DNA of 64,000 nucleotides, taken from NCBI GenBank assembly GCA_002914845.1, contig JXTC01000182.1, positions 249,654 to 313,653 of the forward strand, written 5' to 3'. Source of the stretch: Trema orientale (lineage: Eukaryota; Streptophyta; Magnoliopsida; Rosales; Cannabaceae). Every line of letters starts with the position of its first letter. Position 1 is the stretch's first letter. Position numbers and translations under genes: made by a program. The notes below the pieces were generated by a model. It did no database searches and was not told the origin of the DNA. It was given only the letters and a program-made list of their open reading frames with translations. Positions 47,651 through 57,828 of this stretch are shown here, one piece after another.

Positions 47651-48150
47651 TACATAATAAAAGATAAATCATTAAATAGCTAGATAAATACTATACATCT
47701 AGAATACTGAGACGCACACTAACAGGATTACAATATGTATCAGCAACAACAAGACAAAAACAATAATTGTTTTTTTTTTTTTATAATCATCACAAGCCAA
47801 TTTATAATATCAATAATCAGATAATGGATTCTTAGTTTAATATAATAGTATTCTAGTCATTCAAAATAAATAAATAAATAAACAAACTAATGTTAATTTG
47901 TGATATTAACAAAAAATAAACTTAATGAATTTAATACATGTTAATCTTGTACCATAGAGCATATTAAAACTATTTCACATTGTTCAGTAAATTTAAAGTC
48001 AATAATAATAAAAATAATGACTAATAATTTAAGAGCTCATACCAATATGAACATATGTCACTAATATTAAATGTTATGTAATAATGCTATTATTGGCACT
48101 TTCAAATATGCGAGGAACTAAGTATTGTTTGAGAATTCAGGATATTACAA

Positions 48151-48970
48151 TATTTTGCAAAGAACTCCTATATATATATAATTATATATGTGTAGAAGTT
48201 AATTATATAAAGTAATGCTTATTATCTATTATGTTCTTTTAGCTCTTTTAGAGTTTCATGGGAATTAAGAACATATAAAGATTTTTATTTTACACAGTTT
48301 TAAGATCAAAAATTGTGTTTTCTTAAACAAAATAATTTTTCTTATGGAGCAGCGGGATTGGTGGATAAAATGTTTTAAAAATAAAATTTTGTATAAAATT
48401 CTTTATCTGAAGTTTGTACAAAGATAACCATGCATCAGTTTTATAACTATCACTGTTTACAAAAAATGGAGAAACTATCTATCAGGCAAGTTTGCTCACC
48501 CCATTTTCTCTAACAAGTTTTGTTTGTGGCAACGATTTAGATCAAGTTTAGGATATGAGCAACGCTTATTCTTTAGGCGCTTAATTAGTATTTGCTAGTC
48601 TATGTATTTATCTTTATTTTCTATTTTTTTTCCTTCTATATTAGATTGTAGACAAGTCATGTGGACTATGATTATGTGTATACTGGTTGAGATTTTCTTT
48701 CATTAAGCAAGTTATTAGTTTTGATTTTGGATTTAATTAATTAAGTTAATGATTTATCTTTCTTTTCAAATTTATATTTCGTTATATTCTGACTTAAACT
48801 GTGAGTTGTGGGGAATGATAAGTGACTTATCTCGATAAGATTTACCTTTAATTAAATTACTTATCTAAAAAATATATAAGATAATCATTTTATAGGAATA
48901 CTCCGGATTACTAAAATATTGTCAAATTTACAATGCTTTGATGTACCTGCTTTGGAGGCATTATAAGCAC
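48151..48970 (-). repeat. LTR-like fragment (copy 2 of a three-member group)
   Basis: Aligns in reverse complement with 60363-60918 (48190-48760 part) and with 24776-25199 (48720-48965 part). On the minus strand the right end reads like a LTR start (TAATGCC compared with TAATACCC of copy 1). It contains GGAGCAGCGGGATTGGTGG and GGCAAGTTTGCTCACCCC. Non-coding. Confidence 0.6.
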
Positions 48971-50384
48971 AAAAAATTCATTTTGGCCCAAATTAGTCCT
49001 ATACATATTATTTTTCACTTTATGTTTTGTATTGCTCTTCTCCTAAACTTCCTAATTAGATTCGTCGTCTTTCATGGATGAGTCCTGGAGCCTTTATATA
49101 GCGGCTCAAAGGACTCCTGCAACTTGATTTTCTCATGATAATCGCCTAAGTTTTGCTAGTAGGCTCTTAGGTGTTGGTCAATGGAAATTTTTCTTTTTTT
49201 GAATATTTACGGCCCCCTTGTATCTGATTGTGGGTGTTTAAACCACTAATCCAGGTTAACTGACCATAATTACAATGCTAATTATAGTGGGCTGAACACG
49301 CGGTACCCTCCATATTTAAATGATAATAAATCTGTAACGATGTGTATAGACACGTGGCAGGTCCTCATCTGTTAGTGGCCTTTGCTTCTTATCTCTCAAG
49401 ACAATCGTTGAACACTGATTGGAGGTTAATTTTCACCCTCTTCATGTGTACGTAATATGTGTGTTAATGGAACTGATAACCTATATTTTGATACACACTT
49501 TATATTTTCCTGTTCTAAAATTTTTGTGGAGGGGATCAAATGTAATTTTAACAATGTTATTATCATCAGAGAATGCAAGTTTTTCCAAACTGTCGGCACA
49601 TTTGGTATATATAAATAAATAAATTAATAAATATATATATCGACCGCCCAATAAAAATCCACGTGACTGAGAGCAATGTTAGTTCCACCATAAATTGTAT
49701 GAAGTGCATGCCAGCGATCCTTGGACAAAAAACCGTACGTGTTATTTCATTTCCTATGTCGTGGTGTGGTCCAGGTGAAAAAGATCGTTTGTCGCTATTC
49801 ATTCCTATTTAACTTCTTTTTTTTTTTTCGGACGAAGCCTACTTAGCTAACATTGCCGAACAATAATCACTTTGACTCTTTCTAATCATAACACATTCAA
49901 AAAAAAAAAAGAAAAGAAAAAAAAAACCACCATACATACCCGGCAAAACTGAATTAATTTGACTAAAATAGAGATAGATGTTCCATGCATACTCTTTTAT
50001 ATTTTATTTTATATTATTTAATTTTATTATTTGACATATGAATTTTATTATGATTTATTATATAAGTATAACGTGAAATTAGATAAATTGGAAAGCATAA
50101 AAAAAAAATACAGAAAAAAAGTGTAGCTAGTATCTCTCATAGACTTTAAAATGTACCAAACCCAAAATGTTAACTAGCAAACATTTTTAGTGGATTTTGA
50201 AAAATGTACCAAATCTAAAATGTTAACTAGGTCCAGAACCCGCCTGAAGACGATGATAAAAACGACTACTAACTAAATAAGTAGATCAACGAATACCTTA
50301 CCTGGCGGCTTTAATTCGTCCTAATTATTTAGATGTAGGTCAGTTGGAGAAATTTAATGAAGACTGGTTGCTCGTACTAATAAA
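48971..50384. other. Intergenic stretch without recognisable gene
   Basis: AT-rich, with short frames only. A direct repeat of about 30 bases (AAATGTACCAAA-(Y)C-(Y)AAAATGTTAACTAG) lies at about 50148 and 50203. Poly-A/T runs lie at 49809 and 49898. No promoter, RNA gene or domain is supported. Confidence 0.5.
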
Positions 50385-50860
50385 TATTGGTCTCTAAATT
50401 TTTTAAAATATGACAATTTAATCTTTGAACTAAAAGAAGTGACAAATTGGTCCTCAAATTTATAATAATGCTACAATTTAGTCCAAAATGTAAACGGATG
50501 TTTGTTTTGTAACGGAACATGTGGTCCCCGTGGTCCTTAAACTTTTTAAAAGATAACAAATTGTAACATTATTGTAAATTCATAGTAGAATTGGTTGACT
50601 TTTTTTTTTTAGTTCAAGAACGAAATTGTCACATTTTAAAAGTTCAGCGACTTAAGGTGCTAAAAACGCTCTGGAAAAAAAAAAAAAAAAAGAGAAGAAG
50701 AATCTGGGAGCTCATTATAAAACAAACATCCGTTTCCAATTTAGACCAAATTGTAGCATTATTGTAAATTTAAGAACAAATTAGTCACTTTTCTTATTTC
50801 AAGACGAATGTGTCACATTTAAAAAATTCAGGGACCAGGCACTAAAAATCTATCTATACG
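50385..50860. repeat. Foldback element with arms of about 120 bp
   Basis: The left arm (about 50385-50510; TGACAATTTAATCTTTGAAC, TAATGCTACAATTTAGTCC, AACGGATGTTTGTTTTG) returns as reverse complement at about 50715-50855. A further reverse-oriented partial copy lies at 50550-50660. This word family (fluctuating 'no fit' to any gene, TTAGTCC / GGGACC) is common in plant MITE- or MULE-derived foldbacks. Non-coding; superfamily not settled. Confidence 0.65.
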
Positions 50861-51379
50861 TGGCTTTTGTACTCTGTTTGTCACCAGAGACCTTTGGAAA
50901 CTGAGAACTCCATCAAATCTCCTCTTTAGGCTGAGCCAATGCAATCCTTCTGTCTACCTCTATGCGGAACTCAAGATTCAAACTCCTTAAGAAGTATATT
51001 TTGCTTTATATTTTGCTTCATCTTTTCTTTTTTTTTTTTTTTTTCATTACTAATGAAATAGATCAGAAAGAAAGAAAGTAACAAGTTTCTTAAATTTCTA
51101 GTATAATTGGTACAGTATCTTTAGATGAATATTGGTTTAAAGAAGATTAGGTGTGGCTTAGCTGTTAAGGGAAATTCTATACAAGTACTTGTATGTGTAT
51201 AATCGATTTATGTTGATTTAGATGAAAAGCAGATTAACAGGATTGAGGAATGTCGAGTAGATGTGGATGACAAGCAAACTCAGCATCAGGAGAGTCAAGC
51301 AAGCACAAGTTGTAGTACTCCTTTTGAGGGGGATAAACCCCAGGATAGGCAGCTGTTGAATGAAATAAAAGCTGAAATA

Positions 51380-51692
51380 TGTTAGAGTTCGTGACTCGAA
51401 TTCTGTTTGCCCCAACCTGAAAGTTTTGCGTTGGGGGTGCGGGGTTGGAGCTCCCGCGGTATGGATCTATTTTGTCGGGCCGTTTTCGTCTGTACATATA
51501 TGTATTTTAGGGTTTTGGGGATTCTATATATATTTTAGGCTTGGCCGTGTAACATTCTACCTCCTGTACCTTATTTTCGACATAGTGAAATTTCCTCCTC
51601 TGCCAGTGATTTTTTCCGATTAGAGTTTTTCACTTAAATTTGTGTATTCTTGTTTTCATTCTTTTGTCGATTATCATCGTTAATTCTTAACA
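51380..51692 (+). mobile_element. Solo Copia-type LTR, 313 bp
   Basis: Starts TGTTAGAG, ends TTAACA, and is flanked by AAATA/AAATG, a near-match 5-bp target duplication. It contains a TATA-like TATATATATTTTAGGCTTGG region and a T-rich pre-end typical of short plant Copia LTRs. No primer site or gag follows, so it is a solo LTR. It ends two bases before the start codon of the DUF247 gene and could supply its promoter or leader; that is inference. As a fossil it looks whole. Confidence 0.7.
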
Positions 51693-51694
51693 AA

Positions 51695-52330
51695 ATGGAA
51701 GCACAAAAGAAACACAATAATCATCCTATTAAAAAGATACAAAAGGTTCCAGCGATCTTGCTGGGACGAGATGGAGATTCGAAGCAGGATTTCACGCCAA
51801 GATTTATCGCGATTGGTCATGTTCATGCTGGCAACACCAAGTTGGTGAAAAAGGAACTCAAAGTTAGACTGGCAGCAAAATTTATAAAAGCTACCGGCCA
51901 AGATCCTGAGCAGTTGCTTGGAGAAATCAATGCTAACATTGCGAAGCTGGTGACTCACTTTGATGAGAATGTGATTAAGTCCTATATCAAAGAGAGACTG
52001 GCCAGGATTTTGTTCTTGGATGGCTGTTCAGTACTACAGTTCATACACAGCGTTGCTTGTTATGATCTTTTGGATATCGAGATAAATAATGGGCAAGCAA
52101 CATTGATCCAGCACGACTTGTTTTTGTTAGAGACCCAAATCCCTTTCCGTGTCCTTGAGTTGTTAATGAAATTAATTAAAGAGAAAAAAAATATCGAAGT
52201 TATGAGGCAATCTATTGGGATTTTTATTAATATGAATCTTATGGAGACGGAGAGGTCTTCACCGATGACTTTGCCTATACGCTATTGGGAAAAACATGTA
52301 ACATTACTTTTTATACAAGCGACGTGGTAA
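51695..52330 (+). pseudogene. DUF247 (UPF0481) protein gene, 5' half
   Basis: The ATG at 51695 (MEAQKKHNNH) opens 211 codons of a plant DUF247 protein. Landmarks are ILLGRDGDSKQDFTPRFIAI with GHVHAGN (the IGPFHHG-type block), AKLVTHFDENVIKSYI, RILFLDGCSVLQFIHSV, IQHDLFLLETQIPFRVLELL (the LLENQLPFF-type block) and RQSIGIFIN. Family members have about 400-500 residues with a C-terminal membrane segment; here homology stops at about residue 195 (RYWEKH), where a CACTA terminus begins and supplies the last codons and stop. The front half is open and well kept, so the break may be recent. The DUF247 function is poorly known (some members act in grass self-incompatibility). An upstream TTG at 51650 in the same frame is inside the LTR and is not the start. 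Confidence 0.8.
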
Positions 52331-52470
52331 GCCAGCATACTATGTCGCTTTTAAAGCGACGTGGTATGAGTAGAGCTACCACGTCACCCATTTCCAAGTC
52401 GTTTATGGAGTGACGTGGTTTTTCTACCACGTCACCTTATAAGTGATGTGGAAAACATTTTCTGTAGTAG
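52305..52470 (+). mobile_element. CACTA transposon terminus (fragment or small non-autonomous copy)
   Basis: GTAGTAG-type end TTTTCTGTAGTAGT at about 52457-52470 matches the inverse of a CACTACTACAGAAAA terminal repeat. Before it lie subterminal repeats built on CGACGTGG/CCACGTCA, several arranged as hairpins (GTCGCTTTTAAAGCGAC, TGACGTGG-N7-CCACGTCA). No opposite terminus is seen at the left, so only one end is present. It interrupts the DUF247 reading frame. Confidence 0.7.
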
Positions 52471-52680
52471 TAGATAGAAAATGATGAGAGAGGAAGTGAT
52501 AGAATAAAATGAGGAGAAAGAAAATGATAAGAGAGAATGAGAACTGAGAAAATGAGGAGAGAGAAAGTGATGAGAGAGAATGTGGTGAGAGAAAGTGAGG
52601 AAAGAGAATGTGGTGAGAGAAAGTGAGGAAAGAGAATATGGTAAGAGAAAGTGCTAAGAAAGAAAGTTACGAAAAAATGT
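52470..52680 (+). repeat. Purine-rich minisatellite
   Basis: About 200 bases of nearly pure purine on the plus strand with a unit of about 28 bases (GAGAAAGTGAGGAAAGAGAA followed by TGTGGTGA). Two or three units near 52570-52640 are almost identical; outer ones are diverged. Lies directly after the CACTA terminus. Confidence 0.85.
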
Positions 52681-52917
52681 GTATATGAAAGTTATATGAA
52701 AGAATTATTTTATTCTTTTAGAAAAAGAAAAAGTTAAGAAAATACTTTGAAAACAATATTTTATTATTCTCTGAATTTTCTGTTTTTTTTTAATTCTGTT
52801 TTTAAAAACTTTTCTCAGAGAACAATGCCAAACACCTTTATTTGTTCTCAGAAAATAATTTTCTGTTTTTAAAAGCAAAAAACAATATTTTAGTTACGAT
52901 GCCAAACAACTCTTAAT

Positions 52918-53670
52918 CTATTTGGAGCTGTTTGCAAGGTCTGGAAAATAGATGAGAAATTGTCCGATGCTGCTGGCGCTGTAGTGTATGTATCTGATGC
53001 TCTGACTCTTGACAAGAGCATCTTTTGCATGTTCACATATGCAAGTATGAATTAGAAAACTATCTTGAACTGAGGTCTATTAAAAAACAGGAGCATCTTT
53101 CTTTCTTTCTTTCTTTTTTTTTTTTTTTTCCATCCCCTGTTTACGAATAAATAGTCCAGAATATTGATTTTGTTTTGCTACCGATGCACGATATTGGTAT
53201 TGTTATGTTGGACCATGCAACAGCAACAATGCAATCTGCAAAAAAAGTGAAGCGGAAAAGAATCTGAAAATGGTTTCCTTATAACTTGTTTTCAGTAACT
53301 TTTCATAACTTTACACATACTTGATTTATAAACTTCTTTCAGTGGAAAGCTCCTTTCTGACTAAACTTTCAAACTGTTGAAATGTATCAACAATCATTAA
53401 CTAGGAGGCAGGACATTTGTAATGCTCCTACTTTTGTTGAAACATATATCGATTTATTTTTCTTTCATTGTCTTGTCATTCAAGTTCTACGGAGCAGCAG
53501 GCATGGTCATGAAAGCAGGAAAGCATCCAGGCCAGCTAAAAGACCCAGTTGCTTCACCAGGAGGAACCACCATTGCAGGGATTCATGATCTTGAGAAAGG
53601 CGCATTTCGTGCCAGCATTATGAATGCTATTGTTGCCGCCAACAAGCGCAGCCATGAGCTCGGCAAGTGA
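52918..53670 (+). pseudogene. Pyrroline-5-carboxylate reductase gene, 3' remnant
   Basis: Two exon-like pieces of P5CR, which reduces pyrroline-5-carboxylate to proline with NAD(P)H. Piece 1 (52918-52985) reads LFGAVCKVWKIDEKLSDA, matching the region before the central GSGPAY block. Piece 2 (53485-53670, after a TTCAAG splice acceptor) reads [20 protein letters not shown], then [20 protein letters not shown] and [14 protein letters not shown], the highly conserved C-terminus, with its own TGA. The central block (GSGPAYIFLAIEALADGG in plants) is not found between them, and the N-terminal Rossmann part is absent upstream, so it is a gene fragment. Piece 2 is well preserved, suggesting recent loss or capture. 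Whether the family symbol applies to a functional locus is doubtful. Confidence 0.8.
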
Positions 53671-54575
53671 CTTCCACTTTCATGACGTTACTGCGGCCGT
53701 AGTGAAATCGGGATACCTTATAGTTGCAGGAACTACCCCAAGTCGAATTGAATTGATTCCAAGCATTTTGTTTTATTGAAACAGTTTCTTTTCTGTAAAT
53801 TAAGGTATCAGGTGTTTTCTACTCACCAAAACTCTATTTCTCTATGTTAACAGTTTATCTCAATGCACATAAAACAAAATAAACTTGCTTCTAAGCAACA
53901 GGAAAAAAAAAAAAGAAGAAAAAAAAAACTTCTAAAACTTGGAGAACAAGTTTGAGCCTGATGTCATTTTTTAGACAAACTTGATTCACGGTTGGTGTTG
54001 TCCCGTAATGGTCCAAAGTCTTGGCTCAGCTGTGAAGGGATCTTGATCCGTGGGATGATGAGAAGGTCTAGGCACGAAGGAGATGGTCTGTGGTTCTGTT
54101 GATCAAGATCTATGGGTCTGGGCGATCGAGGTCTGTGGGAGGGTGATAGCGGAGGTATGATCAGCGGAGGCCTAGGACGATGGCAGCTAAGTGAGGCCAG
54201 AAACGACCATGCTTTGAAGCAACAGCCCTGTAAAGCCATACGACTGAGGGTGACTCTACGTGGTTGCAGACACACGTATCTTCAGTTAGTCTTCGGGTTT
54301 TATCAGAATTCGAAGGGAAGTTGTTGCATTTGTACGGAAAAAAATCTATAAATACCTTACTAATTCGGTGTTTCATTATTAAGAGCAAGGTAAAATGATT
54401 TATTAAATGATACCGAGCAAACATGAAGCATGCAAAACATGGACTGTTTCCCCACTACAAACTAGAAAGAAGCAGGACAGCAAATTATGAAAATTGGCAA
54501 GCGAAGTTAACATTGCAATTTCAACATCCTATGATAGATAGTATAGGGTGTTACACGTTTTTAGCAGGAAAAATA
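53671..54575. other. Stretch after the P5CR remnant, no clear gene
   Basis: 3'-UTR-like AT-rich sequence to about 53940, then about 300 bases (53990-54300) that are markedly GC-richer than the surroundings, with TGATCAAGATCTATGGGTCT and similar words. Frames on both strands are open for 80-100 codons there, but none resembles a known protein. It may be a fragment of an untranslated leader or of an unrecognised repeat. Confidence 0.4.
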
Positions 54576-56221
54576 TGTAATACCCTATAAAGGTGTATTT
54601 TCAAATTTCAAAATACTTTCCAATAATATTTAATTTATAAAATAATTAGAAATTAATTCAAATAAATATTTAGCTTTTATTTATCCAGATTTCTTAATTC
54701 AAATCTAGAAATTGAATAAAAGATATTTATTTCCATTATCTTGATAGTTGCCAAATCAAATTGGCTAATACAAAATAATTCGTACAGATTTTTACTGATA
54801 GACTATCTATTTGAATTTTATTCCAAATTATTATTACAATAATTTAGAATTTCTAAAATTCAAATAATCCATCTTGTAATAAATTACAAATCCCATTTAA
54901 TGGGAGTGCACTACACGCCTGGCACTGTGCCATGAGGTACAGTGCCACACGCCTATGCCCAATTACTGGGCTAGGCTTGTGCAGTCTTGGACTTGTGAGG
55001 CCCAACTGCTATTTTTATTCCATCAATTGGACTGGTAGCGGTACAACCGAATTTACGGGCTAGCCTGGGGATCTTTGGACTCATAAAATAGTGGCTCCCA
55101 CAATTGTGCCTTAAATTAATCGGCCTAATTATAAATTCCAAATCTACTCTACTAAAAGATTGGAATTGCACTCCACTATTAAATGATATTTTTACGGATA
55201 TTATCACACTAGTAATAATTAGCCCACGTCACATTGATATCTATACTTTAATCCTTTGTACCATATCATAATTAAATTGACATCACAACTGTCTAATCAA
55301 TTTAATTATATTTTATTTCTTGACTCTTACTGGTTTTCTCTAATGATCACTTTCAACATATTAATTAGATATGTTGACACACCAAGTTAATCTACTCTGA
55401 CCAAAGAATTCTAATCATATTAATCTACTCTGACCAAAGAATTCTAAGATCAAGTATCGAAAACCCGTCAAGGGATATATGTGTACAAATTCCATATTAT
55501 CAATCTATAAGTGTCATTGTCCATAAATACCTCCCACCAAGTTAATGAGAATATTAACCCCTCAATTAGAGTTGCACTCTTTAGTAACTCAAATATTGCA
55601 GTATAAACAAACATGAACTTATAATTAAGTCAGGATTAAGAATAAAGTATTATCAATGCCAAATGAGATTTAATAAGTCTGACAGTTATTTGAGGTCTAT
55701 TAAATCTCATAATTGATCCGCTCAATGTAGTCTAACTACATTAGTAAATCCATATGTAATTAAGATAAATTACTTAATGAATTTACAACAGTTAGAGTAA
55801 AGAGCCCAACTTTATTTTATTAACTGCGAACAATTTTACTTAATTACAAAATAACTTGTATCGATGTTTTCTGTGAATCCACCTCGTGATCATAAAGATA
55901 CATATTATGTAATTAAATGGACTTTTATTCAATCATACATATGCAAAAGATATAATGAAAATATCTAACAAATTTTATTAATTCCAGAAAATGTTTATTA
56001 CATAGTGGAATATGCCTTAGAGAGCATATATTCCCAACAATCTCCCACTAGCTCTCAAAGCAATTCAGGCATCTCTCTCATGCCCATGGACTCTAAGTGT
56101 AAGTTAAAGGATTTCCCAGCTAAGACCTTAGTGAATGGATCAGCTAAGTTATCTACAGAAGCTATCTGGGTGACCTCAATATCTTCTCTCTACACTATCT
56201 CCCTTATGATGTGATTCTGTT
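54576..56221 (-). mobile_element. Ty1/Copia end: LTR plus last part of pol, minus strand
   Basis: The LTR (54576-56039) starts TGTTGGGAATATATGC on the minus strand and ends GGGTATTACA. Next to it lie a purine tract (GTGGGAGATT) and, at about 56050-56216, the end of Copia RNase H (DIEVTQIASVDNLADPFTK, LHLESMGMREMPE). The rest of the element is not in the window: at 56222 the sequence changes to a chip of the caulimovirid. Broken. The LTR holds a 36-bp tandem duplication (CTACTCTGACCAAAGAATTC) near 55395-55450. Confidence 0.75.
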
Positions 56222-56285
56222 TTTGAGCTCTTCATGGGTATTTTGGATTCTAGACTGTAGTCTGAGCAGTAAATCCTGCTGGTTC
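56222..56285 (-). repeat. 62-base chip of the endogenous caulimovirid
   Basis: TGAGCTCTTCATGGGTATTT and the following bases match 7863-7925 in the same orientation with about four differences. The chip is joined directly to CACTA sequence equal to 10990 onward, although those two sites are 3 kb apart on the left. It shows that this block was copied from the left block. Confidence 0.9.
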
Positions 56286-56765
56286 ATACCATATCCATCA
56301 TATTAATAATTTTTTAGATCCGGAGACGATGCAGAGATTAACCAATGGATAAAAAGAAAAACTATGTTATCTATTACTTGTTGATAATGACCAAGTAAGA
56401 AAAAAAATTAATAAGAAAATACTATTTTTTAATATTTGACAAAATATTAAACACAACACTATACTAAATAATTTTTGAACTCTAAAATTCAAATATATAT
56501 ATAAGTACCTGTAACTCTCTAAACACATTATTTTACCCAAAATATATGAATATAAATAATATAAAATTAAAAACATATCTATATGTATAATAATCTCTTT
56601 ATGTGAATATATATATATATGCATAATAATCTCTTTATGTGAATATATATATACACATATATATATGTATATATATATACATATCTATATGTATAATAAT
56701 CTCTTTACGTGAATATATATATATATCGGGATGGGTACGATGCATATTATACTAATTTCATCTTT

Positions 56766-56766
56766 N
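56766..56766. other. Single N, collapsed assembly gap
   Basis: About 45 bases present at the equivalent left site (after 11440) are not represented around this N. Confidence 0.75.
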
Positions 56767-57403
56767 ATTTGACAGATATGATAGAAGTAAAAAGAATAAA
56801 AAATTTCTAACTTAAGTCGTTCCTCGTTAGTTACATTCCTAATAGTAGTTGATGAGGAATGACCACTGCTTTTGATATTTTTGTGTATCTACCTAATTTT
56901 ATCATTATCATCACATATGACAATTTTTTATTTATATTTGTAATGTGTACATTATTACACATTATGACTTTAATATATTTATGTATTAATTTATTCACGA
57001 AAGAAATTACTTTAGACTCATTTAGGAATTAGTGAGAGACTATGCATCTCTATATTGATTTCTAAATTGTCTCGATTGGTACAGTTTAGGATTATAGGTT
57101 ATGTTTTATCATTTACTTATAAATACTATTTTTAGTCGAGTTTTGGTGGTTTCTCCCGGTTTTCTAGGTGTGTTCTATATATGTACTTACTTTGGGAAAC
57201 TGTGGAGAAATGTTCTTGAAATTTTAGTGTGAATGGAAAAATATTTTGGTGAATGATGTACCACATAACAAAATAATTCTGAATAAGATTGGGCTTTATC
57301 CTTTAGAGAAAGGAGTGATAAGGTGAATTTATAGCACATGCACATGGAAACACTTGCAAGAATATTTTGTGTTGTTACGTTTAATGTATGCTAGAAAATA
57401 GAC

Positions 57404-57828
57404 ATGGACAAGTCGTAGATGATCTTGAGGAATCGAGTGTCACCCCAATACAAACTGGGTACTAAGGCATTTGCTGAGAGAACAGTTGCTTATATGAATT
57501 CAGAACGATTAGCCAAATGCCCTAGCCAACAATACTTGAATCGAAGATTCCGAAATCTAAAAATAATTGACCAAAATTTGGTTCAAAAGGGTAATAGACC
57601 TATACTGTTTGGTCTTTTTATAGGGAATATTTAAAGTTGTAAACTTTAGAGGAGGATATAATACTACTGATCATACTAACGAAATTCATGATATACTGGC
57701 CGATATAGCTTGAAGTATGGAGTTGGGTCATCCACCTATGGATGAAGGGTCTAGTGATGTTCCTATTGGTAGTGTTGAACAGTCAGATAAGTTTAATGAG
57801 ATGTTCGGTTAGATAGAGAAAGAGTTAG
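57404..57828 (+). pseudogene. CACTA TNP2 transposase N-terminus, second copy
   Basis: Same Transposase-associated domain as at 12125: after MDKS-stop-M it reads ILRNRVSPQYKLGTKAFAER, CPSQQYLNRRFRNLKIIDQN and LVQKGNRP, then EQSDKFNEMF. The TAG in place of the conserved Trp is shared with the left copy. The stretch from 57419 is open for 71 codons, one stop fewer than the left copy; a later frame change and stops follow. Confidence 0.8.

Larger units (their letters stand above)
25733..48150 (-). mobile_element. Old Ty3-type LTR, probably solo, split by element A
   Basis: Two separated pieces, 25733-27489 and 47651-48150, flank element A and together make one minus-oriented LTR. The start at 48150 reads TGTAATATCC on the minus strand and shares CCAATAATA and spacing with the start of the LTRs of A and B. 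The end near 25733 aligns with the end of A's LTR (CACACGTACGT-type words, CAAAATACTGAAATACACAA, TGTAAGAATAT, CTCAGTAAGTAACGA). No internal coding region is attached, so a solo LTR is likely. It is much more diverged than A, hence older. Confidence 0.55.
56286..57828 (+). mobile_element. Duplicate of the CACTA N-terminal region
   Basis: Direct repeat of about 10990-12549, about 93-95% identical by eye, including the tandem AT repeats (56574-56727), the leader and the start of the transposase, up to the same Copia insertion site. The TNP2 core on the far side of the insertion is not found here. Confidence 0.9.

Noticed and set aside
49419-49802. Short frames (67 and 78 codons) on both strands
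   Set aside because: Low-complexity AT-rich translation with no domain or matching splice signals.
51218-51497. Minus-strand frames of 65 and 87 codons
   Set aside because: They overlap the solo LTR and have no domain. The plus-strand stretch 51221-51385 (DEKQINRIEECRVDVDDKQ) is open and looks protein-like, but it is too short and unmatched to call.
53964-54424. Minus-strand Pro/Arg-rich frames
   Set aside because: The open frames follow from the local GC-rich composition; no homology was recognised.
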